Part shown: positions 23,968 to 35,699 of the stretch, piece after piece
Layout of the letters: every line of letters starts with the position of its first letter
Numbering within the stretch: the first letter of the stretch is position 1
DNA from: Niebla homalea
Taxonomy: Eukaryota > Ascomycota > Lecanoromycetes > Lecanorales > Ramalinaceae
Length of the DNA: 64,000 nucleotides
Direction of reading: 5' to 3'
Assembly (NCBI GenBank): GCA_019925105.1
Contig: JAHGAU010000002.1
Span: forward strand, 1,364,001-1,428,000
Notes under the pieces: model-generated
The model's input: only the letters and a program-made list of their open reading frames with translations
Told to the model about the DNA's origin: nothing
The model's database searches: none
Program-made: the position numbers and the translations under genes

Positions 23968-24129
23968 TGTTATGTGTAATGTGCGCATGCCAAGAGCTTG
24001 TCGGGCACTAGCACCCAAAAGGGTATAGTGGCTTGGCGCGGACACTCATATTGCGCACCTTCATAGCTAGGTAAACACTCATTATATATATTATACCCAT
24101 ATTTACCTCAGTACTTTTAATACCTGACA
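23968..24129. repeat. LTR of the small element, left copy (162 bp)
   Basis: TGTTATGTG...ACCTGACA. It keeps unmutated text such as GCGCATGCCAAGAGC, which reads ATATATGTTAAGAGC in the right copy. Confidence 0.75.
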
Positions 24130-25036
24130 AATGGTAGTAATAGCTTCAGTCATCTGAGCCTTTAATACAGATATTATACAGCCTTTAATACCCTGTCATT
24201 TATAGTAATGACTACGTTATAGCTTATCCACCTAATACCTTATTACCGGAGTCTTTTATTAAACATTATACCGTTATACCTTTATTAACTATATTATTAA
24301 CCTTAATTAACTCGATTATATTATCCTCGATATTATTATATTTATTAACTTTTAAAATTAACTGGATTACTTATATCTTAAACCTTACTGATAAGATTTA
24401 AGGCCTTATTATTAACTTTTTTATTAATAAGCTTATTAGCAAGCTATTTCTTATTAAAATCCTATTTTATTATTTATAATTTCTTTACGAGATTTATACC
24501 TTTTAAATCTTTTATTAAATTATTACTTGTTAAAGTATTATTATTATGGGTCCTTCCTACTATAATAAAGACCTTTACCGTAAATTTACTTTATTATAAA
24601 AGTTATCGTATCAGAAAGAGCCCTTAATTAAGCTATATATAATTATAATAAATAAATATAAATATACTATTAAAGATAATAATAAAGAATTCCGTAAAAT
24701 TATAGAAAACGTTATATAAAAGGTTTAAAAGGTTATAGATTAAATATATATCCCTCTAATAAAAATATATATAAATCGGTTAAATAATAATTAAAACTTT
24801 ACTATACTTATAAGGGTTACTATATAACCTGTAGCTCCTTAATACGGTTACTTAATAAGGTTTATATATAAATAAAACTTAATTAAATTGAATTATAGAG
24901 ATTATAAATTTAAGCGATATAGCTTTTATAAAATACTTAAATCCATAATTATTTCCCGGGTAAGATTACGATAATTACTCGGCTTATACTTTTTTCGGGT
25001 TTTTAATTTTCTTTTAATAATTAACCTTAATGCTTT

Positions 25037-25182
25037 TATTATATGCAGTATGCATGCATGGGAGCATTGATAGGTGTAGGACACCCTTTGTACGTAGAGG
25101 ACAGATATCCTTATGATGCTTTTATCCTTTAGGTAGAATTATTATTTATATATTATTATACTTTTTGGTCTTTATATTAATA
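25037..25182 (+). repeat. 5' LTR of the 25-kb gypsy element
   Basis: 146 bp, starting TATTATATGCAGTATGC and ending TTATATTAATA. It is more RIP-worn towards its end than the 3' LTR, where the same end reads CTACACCAACA. Confidence 0.85.
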
Positions 25183-25202
25183 AATAATAATAATAGCTAC
25201 TT
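25183..25202 (+). other. Possible decayed self-priming site of the 25-kb gypsy element
   Basis: AATAATAATAATAGCTACTT follows the LTR directly. It resembles the complement of AGGTAGAATCATCATT (31890-31905 in the 3' LTR) if C-to-T and G-to-A changes and one extra base are allowed. A TATA-like TTATAATG lies about 20 bp upstream of that LTR site. Suggestive only. Confidence 0.3.
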
Positions 25203-26639
25203 ATATTAATATTATATTAACGTATATCGTAAGATCCGTTAATATAAATTAAAGTATTAATTTATTAACTATAGCGGACACTTCCCTTATAACGGTATTA
25301 AAGGCATTAACCTCGTATCCTTTAAAATACCGCCTTTAATTCGCTTTTAGATATTTTTAAAGAAAGATTAAAGATAATATTATAAAGAAAATATATATAT
25401 TATAGGCCGTTTAAGTATTACCGGATCCTAGTATTATTATTTTAATATATTAATTAGACGCCTTACTAAAATCCGGTAACTTAGTAGCTACGGCGATCCT
25501 ATACTTAACTTTAAAAGGAGTTATTTAAATAATTAAAAATAATTAATAATTAAATAATTTAAGAATTATATCTATTATAAATAGATTACTTTAATTAAAA
25601 TCTTTTAAAGCTATAAAATTTATTACTTTTTTTAATTTAATTTTTAAAAATTAAAAATTAAATTTTATAATATTTCAGCGTAATCTATTATATTTTAAAA
25701 ACGCCTTATTATTGTTATAATTATTATATAAATTATTATCGATTTTAACGAAATTAAATAAATTTAAATTACGTCGATATAATTAAAGTCCTTAGAAACT
25801 TAATATTATAAGATTATTACTTCTATTAAATAATTTTCTATTATTATAATAGCCACTAAATTCACCTTTTATATTAACGTCGGTATTATAACACTCTTTT
25901 TTAGCTTTAAGTATTAAACCGGAATTTAAGCTTAATAAATTTAATATATTAAAATTAAATTTATTAAACCTAGGTTTATTATATTAAATAAGAGGTACTT
26001 TTATTAAAAAAACAATTTTTATTTAACTTATTAATCCGCTTAATTAATTAAAAATAATAGGTTTTACTAAAAAGTAAATAATATAATTATAAAGTATAAT
26101 TTAAGAATTAATTCCCGTTATTATATAAGGTTAATAGTAAAATAATCTTAATAATAATTTATTCTTTCCTCTTAATAACGTAATATAATTAATAAAAACT
26201 TATAGTTAAACCGATTAATAAATTTTAATCCCGATAACATTAGATTTTTTAACCCTTTTTATGAAAATAAATCCTCCGATATAATTCCTATAATTAAGTA
26301 TTCCGGAAAGTATATCTTTTTCCGGGATATATATATTTTTATTAATTAATTAAAGGATATTATTTAAATAATAAATATATAATTACTACGGAATAACCTA
26401 TAATTATACTTAAGAAGTATTACTTTAAAGTAATATATTATAGAATTATTAAATACCGAAAAACGACTCGTTAAATATAATAACGGTTTAATTAAATAAA
26501 CTTCTTAAATTATTGTTAAATTTAAGCCGCTTTAATAAGTCAGCTTAAATATTCTGGTTACCGAAAAGTATATTATAAATAATACTTTTCGGAACTAAAA
26601 GCCTCGTGAATATATATAGATTATTTTACGGGTTATACG

Positions 26640-28200
26640 TATATTAAATTTTAATAATATTTAAAATTAATTTACGCTTATTTACGGCGGGTTAAATTTA
26701 AAATTTTAACGGGATTTATAATTATTAATTATAATTATTATTATTAATAATTACCTTAAACTTATAAATAAATTTAAATATAGTTAATAAGCTTATATTA
26801 TTAAATATTACGTACCTTTATAAATATATCCGTAAAATCGTAAAATAAATACGTTATTTTAAAGTAATTAGAATTTTATAGAAAATTCAAAAGCCGGTTT
26901 TTTTTTAAATTATTAACGTTATCCTTTTAAACGTATAAATAAAATAAAGCTTACGATATACGTTTTTAAGAAAAAGGATAATAATAATTGCCCTTAACGT
27001 TATAAAAGAAAATATTAATATTAAACCAAGGAAAATCAAGGCTTTTAAAAAGAGGGTCCGATTTTAAATATTAAATACGCCATATAAAATAAAGGGTTAA
27101 TTAAGCCTTTATATTTAAAGATAAAGAAAAAGAGAATATATCACTTAATAAGGAAGAATTAAAAGGATTTCAGGATAATAACGACCCTATTATAGAAAAG
27201 GTATATTTTATATATTTATTCCCCGTACGTTATTAATATATTAAATACGTATTAAAGTATTTATTAAAATAAACTTTTTATCTATTTTAAATATAATTAT
27301 TAAAAATCAGAGGGAATAAATTAAATATTCTTAAGGCCTTTCCGTTAAATTAACGGATTCAGTCCGTTAATAATTAATATATATAAGCTTAATAAATTAA
27401 TAGTATATTATTTATAATTATTAATTTTACCGTAATAAGGAATATATATTTTATAGGCTTTACCTTTAGGGTATATTAATATACCATAGGTAAAATTTAA
27501 TTTACCCTTAATTTACCCGTAATAAACTTCTATATAAATAGCGGGTATTTTATTATAATTATTAATTATAATATTATATTCTCTTAAATTCCAGATTTAA
27601 ATTTTAAAATCCAGAAATTACTTAAGTTAATTCCGGTTATAAACGTTAATAATTTTAAGTTAATTACCGATAAATTTATAATACTTAATTTATTCTTCTT
27701 AAAAGAGAAAAATATAATATTTACCTTAAGAAAAATCTCGGTTGAAATTTATTTAATACGTAATCTATTTATTAATATTCTGATCGTTACCGATATTATA
27801 ATTCTTAATAAAATAATAGTCGATTTTAATAATTAAAAATATATTATTAATACTTATAAAAATATAAGTATTAAAATAATTACTTTTATAAAGGAAATAA
27901 CGTAATTATAACATATAATTTACGTAAAGCAATAAATTTAAGTCTTAACTTATAATACGCTATAAGTATTAATTATATATTAAAAAAAAAAGACTTTAAA
28001 AGAATTATTAAAGTCCCGGGATTTTATCTTTAAACCGTAATTAATATTATTTTATAATCTTAAATTCTAAGATAACGTATTTACGTATATCGTTAACTTA
28101 AAAATATCGGTCGTTTAAATTAAAAATAATATTAATTAAAAAGTTAACTTATTACGTAAAGTAAGATTTAGAATTTTATATAACTTACCCCCGTAATTTT
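26640..28200 (+). pseudogene. gag and protease relic of the 25-kb gypsy element
   Basis: The gag part is unreadable. At about 27740-27840 the relic reads as the end of a retropepsin-like domain: a valine-rich strand, then L-F-I-N-I-L-I-V-T-D followed by an I-I-V-D-F-N segment. This is the fold-closing strand that precedes the RT in fungal gypsy polyproteins. The active-site Asp-Thr/Ser-Gly is not identifiable. Confidence 0.45.
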
Positions 28201-28299
28201 ACTATATAATAATCTTAAGTTTATTAATATTACTCGTTATTTACGGATGGAGAACTTAAAAATCTAAGTTATAAATTTATAAAGTTACCGTAATAATAA

Positions 28300-29700
28300 T
28301 ATTAATCCTTATATTCTCCGGAATAATCTTTATAACTTTTAATTATTTATAGATTTACTTAAATTAATTATTATAAATTAATAACTATAAAGAATAGGTT
28401 TTATTTTTTAACGTTAAAATTTATATATATAATAAAGATACGTAAGTTTAATTAAATAATATCGTTAAAGAATTTAATAATATTTTTAAAGATAATAATA
28501 TTATAATTAATATTCTAGAAAATTAATATATACTTATTAACTTTTAATTTAATATAATTATTAAACTTAAGAAAATATATAATATTAAGTATAAAAATTA
28601 AAAAATTATAAATTAAACTTTAAATAAAATATATAATAAAAATAAATTATATTAATTTATATAATTTATGGAATTTTTATATTTTACTTTTATCGTTTAA
28701 CGTAATACCTTAAACGGACGTAAAAGTTATATTATAATTTATATTTAATTACTTAATAAAATTACGATTTCCGATTTATACCCGCTATTATTATAATAAG
28801 AAATAATTTTTTTAATTATAAATTATAAATATATTACCGTAATCAATATTTATAATTATTTTTATTAATTTCTCGTACGTAAATCCGATCGGTATAAATT
28901 TTATATTATTTTTTATAAAGGTTAAAAGGAATCTTTGGTTATATTAATAGGTTTTAAAAATAATCCTTTATATATATAAAGGTAAATAAATAATATATTA
29001 CGTTTAATACGAAATTTTATGTAAATATTTATAAATAATATAATTATTTTCAGTTATTTATTAAAGGAGTATATTATTTATTTACGTTAAGTCTTTAAAA
29101 TTCTTAAAGATAAACATATAGATTTTTTATTAATAAAATTATTTATCGGTTACTTTATAATTAAGCTTTTTAATTAATAAATTAATTCTTTAAAGATATT
29201 TACGCTTAATAATAAAATTAAGGTTATATAAAACCTTAAATTTCTTAATTTATTAAGAGACCTTAAAGTCTTCTTTAATCTTATAAATTAATTACGTATT
29301 AAAGTAAAGAATTATACTTAATACGTTACCCCGCTTTAAATATATAAAATCTTTTTTATTATAAACTTTAAAAAAGTAAATTTAAAGTATACCGGTTTAC
29401 GCCGTAAGCAGAGGATATCTTGGATTAAGTTTATACTTACCCAAGAAAAAAACCGTACTTTTAAGGATTTAAAAAACGCGTTTTTAGAACCATCGTTTCT
29501 TATATATTATAATTTTAATCGACCCCTATTTACCGATATTAATATATTAAAGGAATTAAATATTACGGCTATAATATATTATATTAAGAATAATTTATTA
29601 CTTTATAGTATTACGGAAACTAGCGATTTATTAAATATTATATATAATAAAATATAATTAATAATATTCCTTAATAGAAACTTAAATATAGTTTAAAAAA
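28300..29700 (+). pseudogene. Reverse transcriptase and RNase H relic of the 25-kb gypsy element
   Basis: The catalytic box is at 29028-29039 and reads F-I-N-N followed by I-I-I-F-S, against the F-I-D-D expected for the family. The thumb/connection part follows (L-R-x-V-F-K-I-L-K near 29080; then a leucine-rich segment near 29230). The RNase H region at 29480-29600 has A-F-L-E-P-S and F-T-D-I-N-I-L-K-E, the T-D pair standing for the first catalytic Asp. Stops occur throughout; no product is possible. Confidence 0.75.
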
Positions 29701-29999
29701 ATTATTAACTTATAAAGTTAAAGACTATAGGTATAATTTAAATTATATATAAAATTAAATATTTAATTAAAACAAATTATTATAAACTTAATTATATAAT
29801 CTTTATAAATTATAATATAATTATTAATATTTCTAGATAAATTAATTTAAAGACTTCCGTAATTCATAAGTTTAATTTCCGTTTAATTTACGTATTATAA
29901 TATTTATTAATATTTAATATTTTATTACGTTATAAGTTAAATTTAATAAATATTATTCTTAATATACTCTTATAATTAATTAATAATACGTAAACTTTA

Positions 30000-31250
30000 T
30001 TTATAGAAATCGGAATTATTAATAACGTAAATAATAATAAATTAATTATTTTCTATTATATTTATATTTTAAATGAATTTAAAGGGTAAATTAAAGAAAA
30101 ATATATAAAAGATAAAATATAAATAAAATTATAGAAAATCTTAATAATTAAGGAAAAGTTAAATTTATAAAATATAAAAATTAAATTATATTTTATATTA
30201 AAAAATAGCCTTATTTATAACTTAAAATCCGGTAATTATTTATTACGATTATATATATTTAATAAACTTAAAGGGATAATCTTTTAATAAGTATATAATA
30301 ATTTATTATATAATAACTTTAATCGATCCTATAATAAATTAATGAACTTAATATATTTACTCGGGTTAAATAAATAGTTACGGAAATATATTGCGTATTA
30401 CCTTAAATATAGTTTAAATTAAATTAAAAAATATATAATTTATAGATCGCTTTAATTAATTTTAAGCCCGTTAATTATTTTCCATATTATTTATATAGAC
30501 TTTATTATTGCTTTATTAAATTAGTATAATTACGATATACTCCTTATTATTATTAATAAGTTCTTTAAACGGGTACTTTTATTTTTTAATAATATTAAAT
30601 TTAAGGTTAATAATTAAATAAAATTATTATTAATAGAATTAATAAAATAAAATTAAGGTATTCCCTCCGGTATTATATTAAATAGAAATCGTAAATTTAT
30701 TTCCGTATTTTAAAAATCCATATTTAAAGAAATAAATATTTATATTCTTATATTTAATATATATTATTTTTAAATTAACGGTTAATTAAAACGGACTAAT
30801 TAAATAATTGAAATTATATTACGTTACTTTATAACTATATATCCGGATTATAGTTAAATAAATATTATCTTATATATTTAAGGTATTTTAAATAATTTAA
30901 AGTCGGTATTAATTAAATTTATTTTAAATAAAATCTATTATAATATAAATATCCGTAACCCCTTAAACCTTTTAATAACTTTTTTAATTTTTAAATACGA
31001 TATACTTTAATTATAAAACCATAAAAAAGTATAAAACGTATTAAAATTTACGTAAATAATAGTTAAATTCCGGTATAATTAAAGTTATAAGTTAATTTAA
31101 TTTAATATTAATAATTTAATTTATTTAAAATTATATTATAAATATAATATTCCCAATATTGAAAATTATAAACTATATTAATAACACGCCGGACTTTTCC
31201 TTATTATTAAAAAAATTAATTACCTTATATATAAGCTTAAATTACCCATT
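30000..31250 (+). pseudogene. Integrase relic of the 25-kb gypsy element
   Basis: The core domain starts near 30450. The first catalytic Asp survives in I-Y-I-D-F-I-I-A-L (GAC at 30498-30500). The second reads L-N-R-N-R-K-F near 30670, with Asp replaced by Asn. The Glu region near 30775 reads N-G-stop-L-K-R-T-N, with Glu replaced by Lys. All three differences are G-to-A changes, as RIP would give. The C-terminal domain follows. Confidence 0.75.
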
Positions 31251-31469
31251 AATATAAAGATAATACTGGTTATTTCAATTAATATACTTAAGTTAATTAA
31301 TAACTTAATAAAAAACCCTTTTAATAAATAATTTAATTATAACGCGCCGTTTATACTTAAAGTAGATTCCGAGAATAAAAAGGAATATATTATTAAAAGG
31401 ATTATTTATAAGGAAAAAGATAATAAATACTTAATTAAATAAATTACTTAAAGTATAGAATATAATAAC

Positions 31470-31670
31470 AAGCTTCCGTTATTAAAGTTATATCTAGACC
31501 TGCTACGTAAATTCCATATTACGCATCCCGAATTTAATAACGTTATCGTTACCCGTTATAGTAGACCTCGATTACCGGTGCTTACCGAAATAATACCCTT
31601 ATCGTTTACCGGCACTCTTTATACGTTCCGTTTTAAGCGTGGTCGCGGCCGCCCCCGTAAAATCGGATAA
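31470..31670 (+). pseudogene. Intact C-terminal tail of the gypsy polyprotein with an AT-hook-like motif
   Basis: An unbroken frame ends at the TAA at 31668-31670. Its last residues are F-K-R-G-R-G-R-P-R-K-I-G, with the R-G-R-P core of an AT-hook, which binds the minor groove of AT-rich DNA. Upstream it reads H-I-T-H-P-E-F-N-N. This 200-bp patch keeps CCC, GGC and CAT codons and stands out from the worn sequence on its left. Reading it as a targeting tail behind the integrase is my inference. Confidence 0.6.
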
Positions 31671-31792
31671 GATTTTAATATAAAAATATAGATATATAGA
31701 GCATAATATATTCTTAAACATTAATATTAATATATTGATTTACTGGGATGGTTATTACTATAGGTAGTAACCTTTTTTCTTTTAATAATATT

Positions 31793-31941
31793 TATTATAT
31801 ATAGTATAGTATATGTATAGGAGTATTAATAAATATAAGATACCCTTTATACATAGAGGACAGACATCCTTATAATGCTCCCATCCTTTAGGTAGAATCA
31901 TCATTCATACATTATCACACTTTTTGGTCCCTACACCAACA
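31793..31941 (+). repeat. 3' LTR of the 25-kb gypsy element
   Basis: 149 bp ending GTCCCTACACCAACA, with GCTTT right after. The 3' half is nearly free of RIP marks. Confidence 0.88.
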
Positions 31942-32089
31942 GCTTTACCATTATTATTTCCTTTTACTTCCTTAATATACTTAGCGTTAAATATATTTAA
32001 TCCTTAACCCCGGAACCGCTTTCTTTTATAGAAACTTTAACCTTACCGTTACAATAAAGGCGTCGCGATCTTTCTTTTTATAATATATT

Positions 32090-32252
32090 TATTATATATA
32101 ATATATATATGTTAAGAGCTTATCGGGCACTAATACCCAGAAGGGTATAATAGCTTGGCGCGCACACTTATATTGCGCACCTTCATAGCTAGGTAAACAT
32201 TCATCATACATATTACACCCACATTTTACCTCAGTACTTTTAGTAACTGACA
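32090..32252. repeat. LTR of the small element, right copy (163 bp)
   Basis: Matches 23968-24129 end to end (TATTATATATAATATATA...GTAACTGACA). The first 30 bp are fully RIP-converted; the rest is well preserved. Confidence 0.75.
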
Positions 32253-32999
32253 AAATCGTAACCGTAAAAAATTAATATAACATTTTTATCGACTTAAATA
32301 TACCTTTACCGGTTTACTTCGTCCGCTTTTTTAAACTTTTTTAATTTTTAAGGATATTACGTAAAACAATATATCCCCGTTTTATAGTTTTTATATTATT
32401 ATAATTTATTTGATTAAGGGTTTTGCCGTTATTTTAAATCCTTTAATTGATTAAAGTAAGTCCGTTTTCACCGCGATTTCCTTTTTACTTCCGTTATTAA
32501 TTTGTATTATTAACATTTTTATCCGTTTTAATATTCTTATTTTCCCCGTTATTCTTTTAGCTTTTTACTTTACCGGTATTTTTATTAACGTTCTTATATA
32601 ACCCGCCGCCCTTTCTATTTATAACCCTAACGGTTCATCAATATAATTACCGTTAAATTCATTTTAAGGAATCTTTTTAGAGCCTTTATTCCCCCTTTCC
32701 CTTTGTTCTTTATTATTATTACGTTATTTTATATTTTACGCGTTTCATTATGTATTACGTTATCTTTTTACTTCCTATATTTATCTTAAGTTATTACTTT
32801 ATTAATATTATTAATTTTGTATAGTTCTTTTATTGCGTTCTCCGGTTTCACCGTTATTTAATTAATAACTTTTCCCTTTTTTATGATTATTTTACTTCCG
32901 CTTATCGTATTCATCGCATCCGATTTACTCTCGTATAAGCTACTCGTATAGGTCTCCGCCTAAACTATACTAGGTTCTCTGTTCGCCGCTAGCTCAATT
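32253..32999 (-). pseudogene. LINE ORF1 relic (diverged LINE family), minus strand
   Basis: Reading leftwards from about 32995 the frame gives A-A-N-R-E-P-S-I-V-stop-A-E-T-Y and about 30 further codons, closely like the ORF1 start at 15938 (M-A-V-N-K-E-P-S-A-V-Q-A-E-T-Y). The stop stands where the other copy has Gln (CAG to TAG). The start codon itself reads CTA. Further on the relic is Lys/Gln/Asn-rich with many stops. In LINEs of this clade ORF1 is a nucleic-acid-binding gag-like protein. No zinc knuckle is readable. Confidence 0.55.
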
Positions 33000-33815
33000 C
33001 CAATTCCAACTCTGAACTCCTAATTTAATTCTTTAATTATAACTATCAAATAATTATATAAATTATAATTATTCATATTAATAAAAAAACAAAAAAACGA
33101 TAATATAAGTTAATAAAACTTTCCCCTTTTTACCCCCGTGAGTTAACGGAGCTTTATGTTATTATTTATAAATATATTCCTGGTAAACGGTATAACGGGC
33201 GTAGGATCTTACCGGCTTAATGAACGCGATAATAATAGTTAGGGTAATAGTAGCCGGGTTAATAAAAGCCGGGGTATTGTAAGTAATCGTAGTCTTCGTA
33301 TATGCGGTAATAATCGCGGTAATATATATAATAATTTTAATAAAATTAAGGATAATATTAATAATAATAAAATAATAATAACGGTAATAACGATTGAAAT
33401 AACGATATAGAGAGGAAAGTTAAAGTAATTAATTATAAATATAATAACAAAGATATTTATAAGGATAATAAAGATATTTATAAGGATAATAAAGATATTT
33501 ATAAGGATAATAAAGATATTTATAGGGATAATAAAAACACTTCGAAGGATAATATAGATACTTATAAAGATTATATAAATACTTATAAAGATCATATAAA
33601 TACTTAAAGAAAACAATATAGATATTTAAAAGAATAACATAAATACTTATAAGGAGAACAATATAAATATTAACGTTAACGTTAATATCAACGTATAAAA
33701 CATTAAGATTATTCCTATAAGATTTATTATAATCATTATTCTATCTATTACAAATTTTAAAGAATATAATTAATGATAAAAGCTTATTAAGTTCTTCTAT
33801 CTAATATTTCTAAGA
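33000..33815 (+). pseudogene. Unrecognised relic with tandem 7-codon repeats
   Basis: No similarity to the other elements in the window that I can see. At about 33230-33440 the plus strand is Asn/Ser/Gly/Arg-rich with few stops, then tandem 21-bp units follow. It could be gag-like or a RIP-inactivated low-complexity gene. The minus strand of the same stretch is open for 125 codons, but its Ile-rich product is antisense of the repeats. Confidence 0.35.
33443..33670 (+). repeat. 21-bp tandem repeats encoding D-N-K-D-I-Y-K
   Basis: About eleven 21-bp units. The first four are nearly identical (GATAATAAAGATATTTATAAG); later ones drift to D-N-I-D-T-Y-K, D-Y-I-N-T-Y-K and D-H-I-N-T-stop-R. The period is in frame and substitutions keep the heptad, which suggests the array was once coding on the plus strand. 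Confidence 0.8.
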
Positions 33816-33819
33816 AAGG

Positions 33820-35600
33820 ATGGCGACGAACAAAGGGACCCCAGAGGTCCAAAACGATGCGTATACGTATAGTTCTAGTGATAATAAGAGAAGTATATTA
33901 AATATAATAAGTAGAAATAGCGTAATAATTAAGACTAAGGTGGTAAACGGGTAAGTAACCTATATTAATAGAAACGGCGATAACGTATACGGATAATACG
34001 ATAATAATAAGCCGGATAATACTTAAAATAAATAAAAAAATTAAGGTTAATAAAATACGTATATTAAAACGTATAAAACGCGTAATAATAATACGGAGGT
34101 AATAAATAAATAAAGGGGTAGAAAAACCGGTATAATATTAACGGCGAAAAATACGGGTAGAAAGAAAAAGCAGAAAGACCGCAATAAAAGTATTATTAAG
34201 GATATATAAAAAGGAAATAAAATTAATAAAAAGGATAAAACCTTAAGGGATTAAAGGTAAAAGGCGGAGATAATACGTTACCCGGTAAATAAGGATAAAA
34301 AAGCGGTAAGGGAAGTAATAAAAACCTTAAAAAGATTCCTTACGGTAAAATAAAAGGATATTACGTTAAAGACCTAACCGATATTATAGATTAAGCTAAA
34401 AAACATAAGGGACTTTTATATAAAGGTAAGGGTAAAATTAGGGGAAACGGAATGGCTATAAGGCTCCTTAAAAACGGTAATAAAAATATTAATAAAAAAT
34501 AAAAATAACGGCTTAAAGTTAAATATATAAGGCGAAAGTATAAAAACAATAGCCCCTTAAATAAAAAAGAATTAAACGATAAAAGTAATAAAAAGGATAC
34601 CCGCGGTAAAGAATAAAAGGATAACAGAGAAAAAAGCGGCCATATTAAGGAAAATAAAGATAATAACGGTTTATTTATTTAATAATAAGAAAAGGAATAT
34701 AACGGTAAAAATAAACTTATTATAATTAATAAAGGCTTTTAAAGTAATAACGGAATTATTAATAAAATAGATTATTACGGTATATAAATTATAAAGTAAA
34801 AATATTTTCCTTAATATAACGTCTTTAAAAACGAAAAAAAGCTTAAAGAAATACTAAAGCTTAAATTAATAAAGGAAAATATAAGTTAATTAAGGTTTTA
34901 AGGTAATTATTTATTATTATAATAAATAAAATATATTTATTACGTTTTAAAAAAGTTAAAAAAGAAACTATATTAAAGAATATAAAAAAAGAGAATATGG
35001 TTTTTTACTTAAGGTTTAAAATCGTTAATTATAAACTTCCGTCAATAATAAAAAGACTTAATTCCTTAAAATATATAAAAAAAATATTTTACCGTTATAT
35101 TAAGCGTAACGTTAATAAAAATATATAATAACGTCTTAAATAAAAGGATTATTAAAAAAGGATTTTTTAAGATAATTTAATTATAAAATAAAATAATTAA
35201 TATTTCTTAATATTTCAAATATTAAAGTTATAAATATATTATTATAAAATATTTTAATATTATAAAATATACGGTTTATATTAAGGGTTATAATATTTAT
35301 AAGTATATAAAGTTAATAATTAAGGGGCTTATAAAAAGTATACTTAAATATATTACGTATAATAAAGAAAGATACTTAATATAAGATTTTAAATATATAA
35401 TAAAAGCTAAGGAAATTAAACATAAAAAAACCCGGATAACCGTGAAAATCTAACGGTATAATCCGTACAAGATTAATTTAATAAATTAATTAAAAATAGC
35501 CTTAAAATATAAACTTAATTAATTAAATAATAAAAAGTAAATAACGGTAAAAAAAAGAAAGCTTCTTACGATCTTAATTTTAAAAGCCGGCCGTTTTACG
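33820..35600 (+). pseudogene. ORF1 relic of LINE B (gag-like)
   Basis: The ATG at 33820-33822 starts M-A-T-N-K-G-T-P-E-V-Q-N-D-A-Y-T, only 4 bp inside the element, so the 5' UTR is almost absent. After about 20 codons RIP stops set in. The later part is Lys/Asn-rich. ORF1 proteins of this clade bind element RNA. The 3' limit is approximate. The same start is recognisable in LINEs A and C; in E the ATG region reads GTGATAACGACG. Confidence 0.6.
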
Positions 35601-35699
35601 TTTTTCATAATAATCGGGAAGATATTAGGCTAAAAAATACTTAATTTTAATAAAAAATCCATAACTTAAATAAATATAAAAAAAAAAGCTTTTATAAAG

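Larger units (their letters stand above)
25037..31941 (+). mobile_element. Ty3/gypsy element (6.9 kb), RIP-inactivated, complete
   Basis: LTRs at 25037-25182 and 31793-31941, target duplication GCTTT at 25032-25036 and 31942-31946. The internal order on the plus strand is leader/gag, protease, reverse transcriptase, RNase H, integrase, C-terminal basic tail; integrase after RT defines Ty3/gypsy. The frames are cut by many TAA/TAG codons. Several catalytic residues are replaced in a RIP-like way (Asp to Asn, Glu to Lys). The 3' end, about 31490-31941, is far less mutated than the rest. It is nested in a small LTR-bounded element, and a truncated inverted copy is at 14106-15740. Confidence 0.9.
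23968..32252. mobile_element. Small LTR-bounded element split by a nested gypsy element
   Basis: LTRs at 23968-24129 and 32090-32252 enclose about 1.05 kb of own sequence (24130-25036 and 31947-32089) once the gypsy element at 25037-31941 and one GCTTT are removed. The short interior has no recognised gag or pol. The outer flanks (ttacc and aaatc) do not form a target duplication, so two independent solo LTRs cannot be excluded. The LTRs share a GAAGGTGCG...GCGCCAAGC-type block with those of the 18.6-kb element, in inverse orientation. Confidence 0.45.

Noticed and set aside
33446..33530. CRISPR-like regular repeats
   Set aside because: The 21-bp units are directly adjacent without spacers and the DNA is clearly fungal.
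33239..33616. 125-codon minus-strand open frame, Ile-rich
   Set aside because: Antisense of the plus-strand heptad repeats; loss of C and G on this strand leaves ATA/ATT codons. The in-frame period belongs to the other strand.
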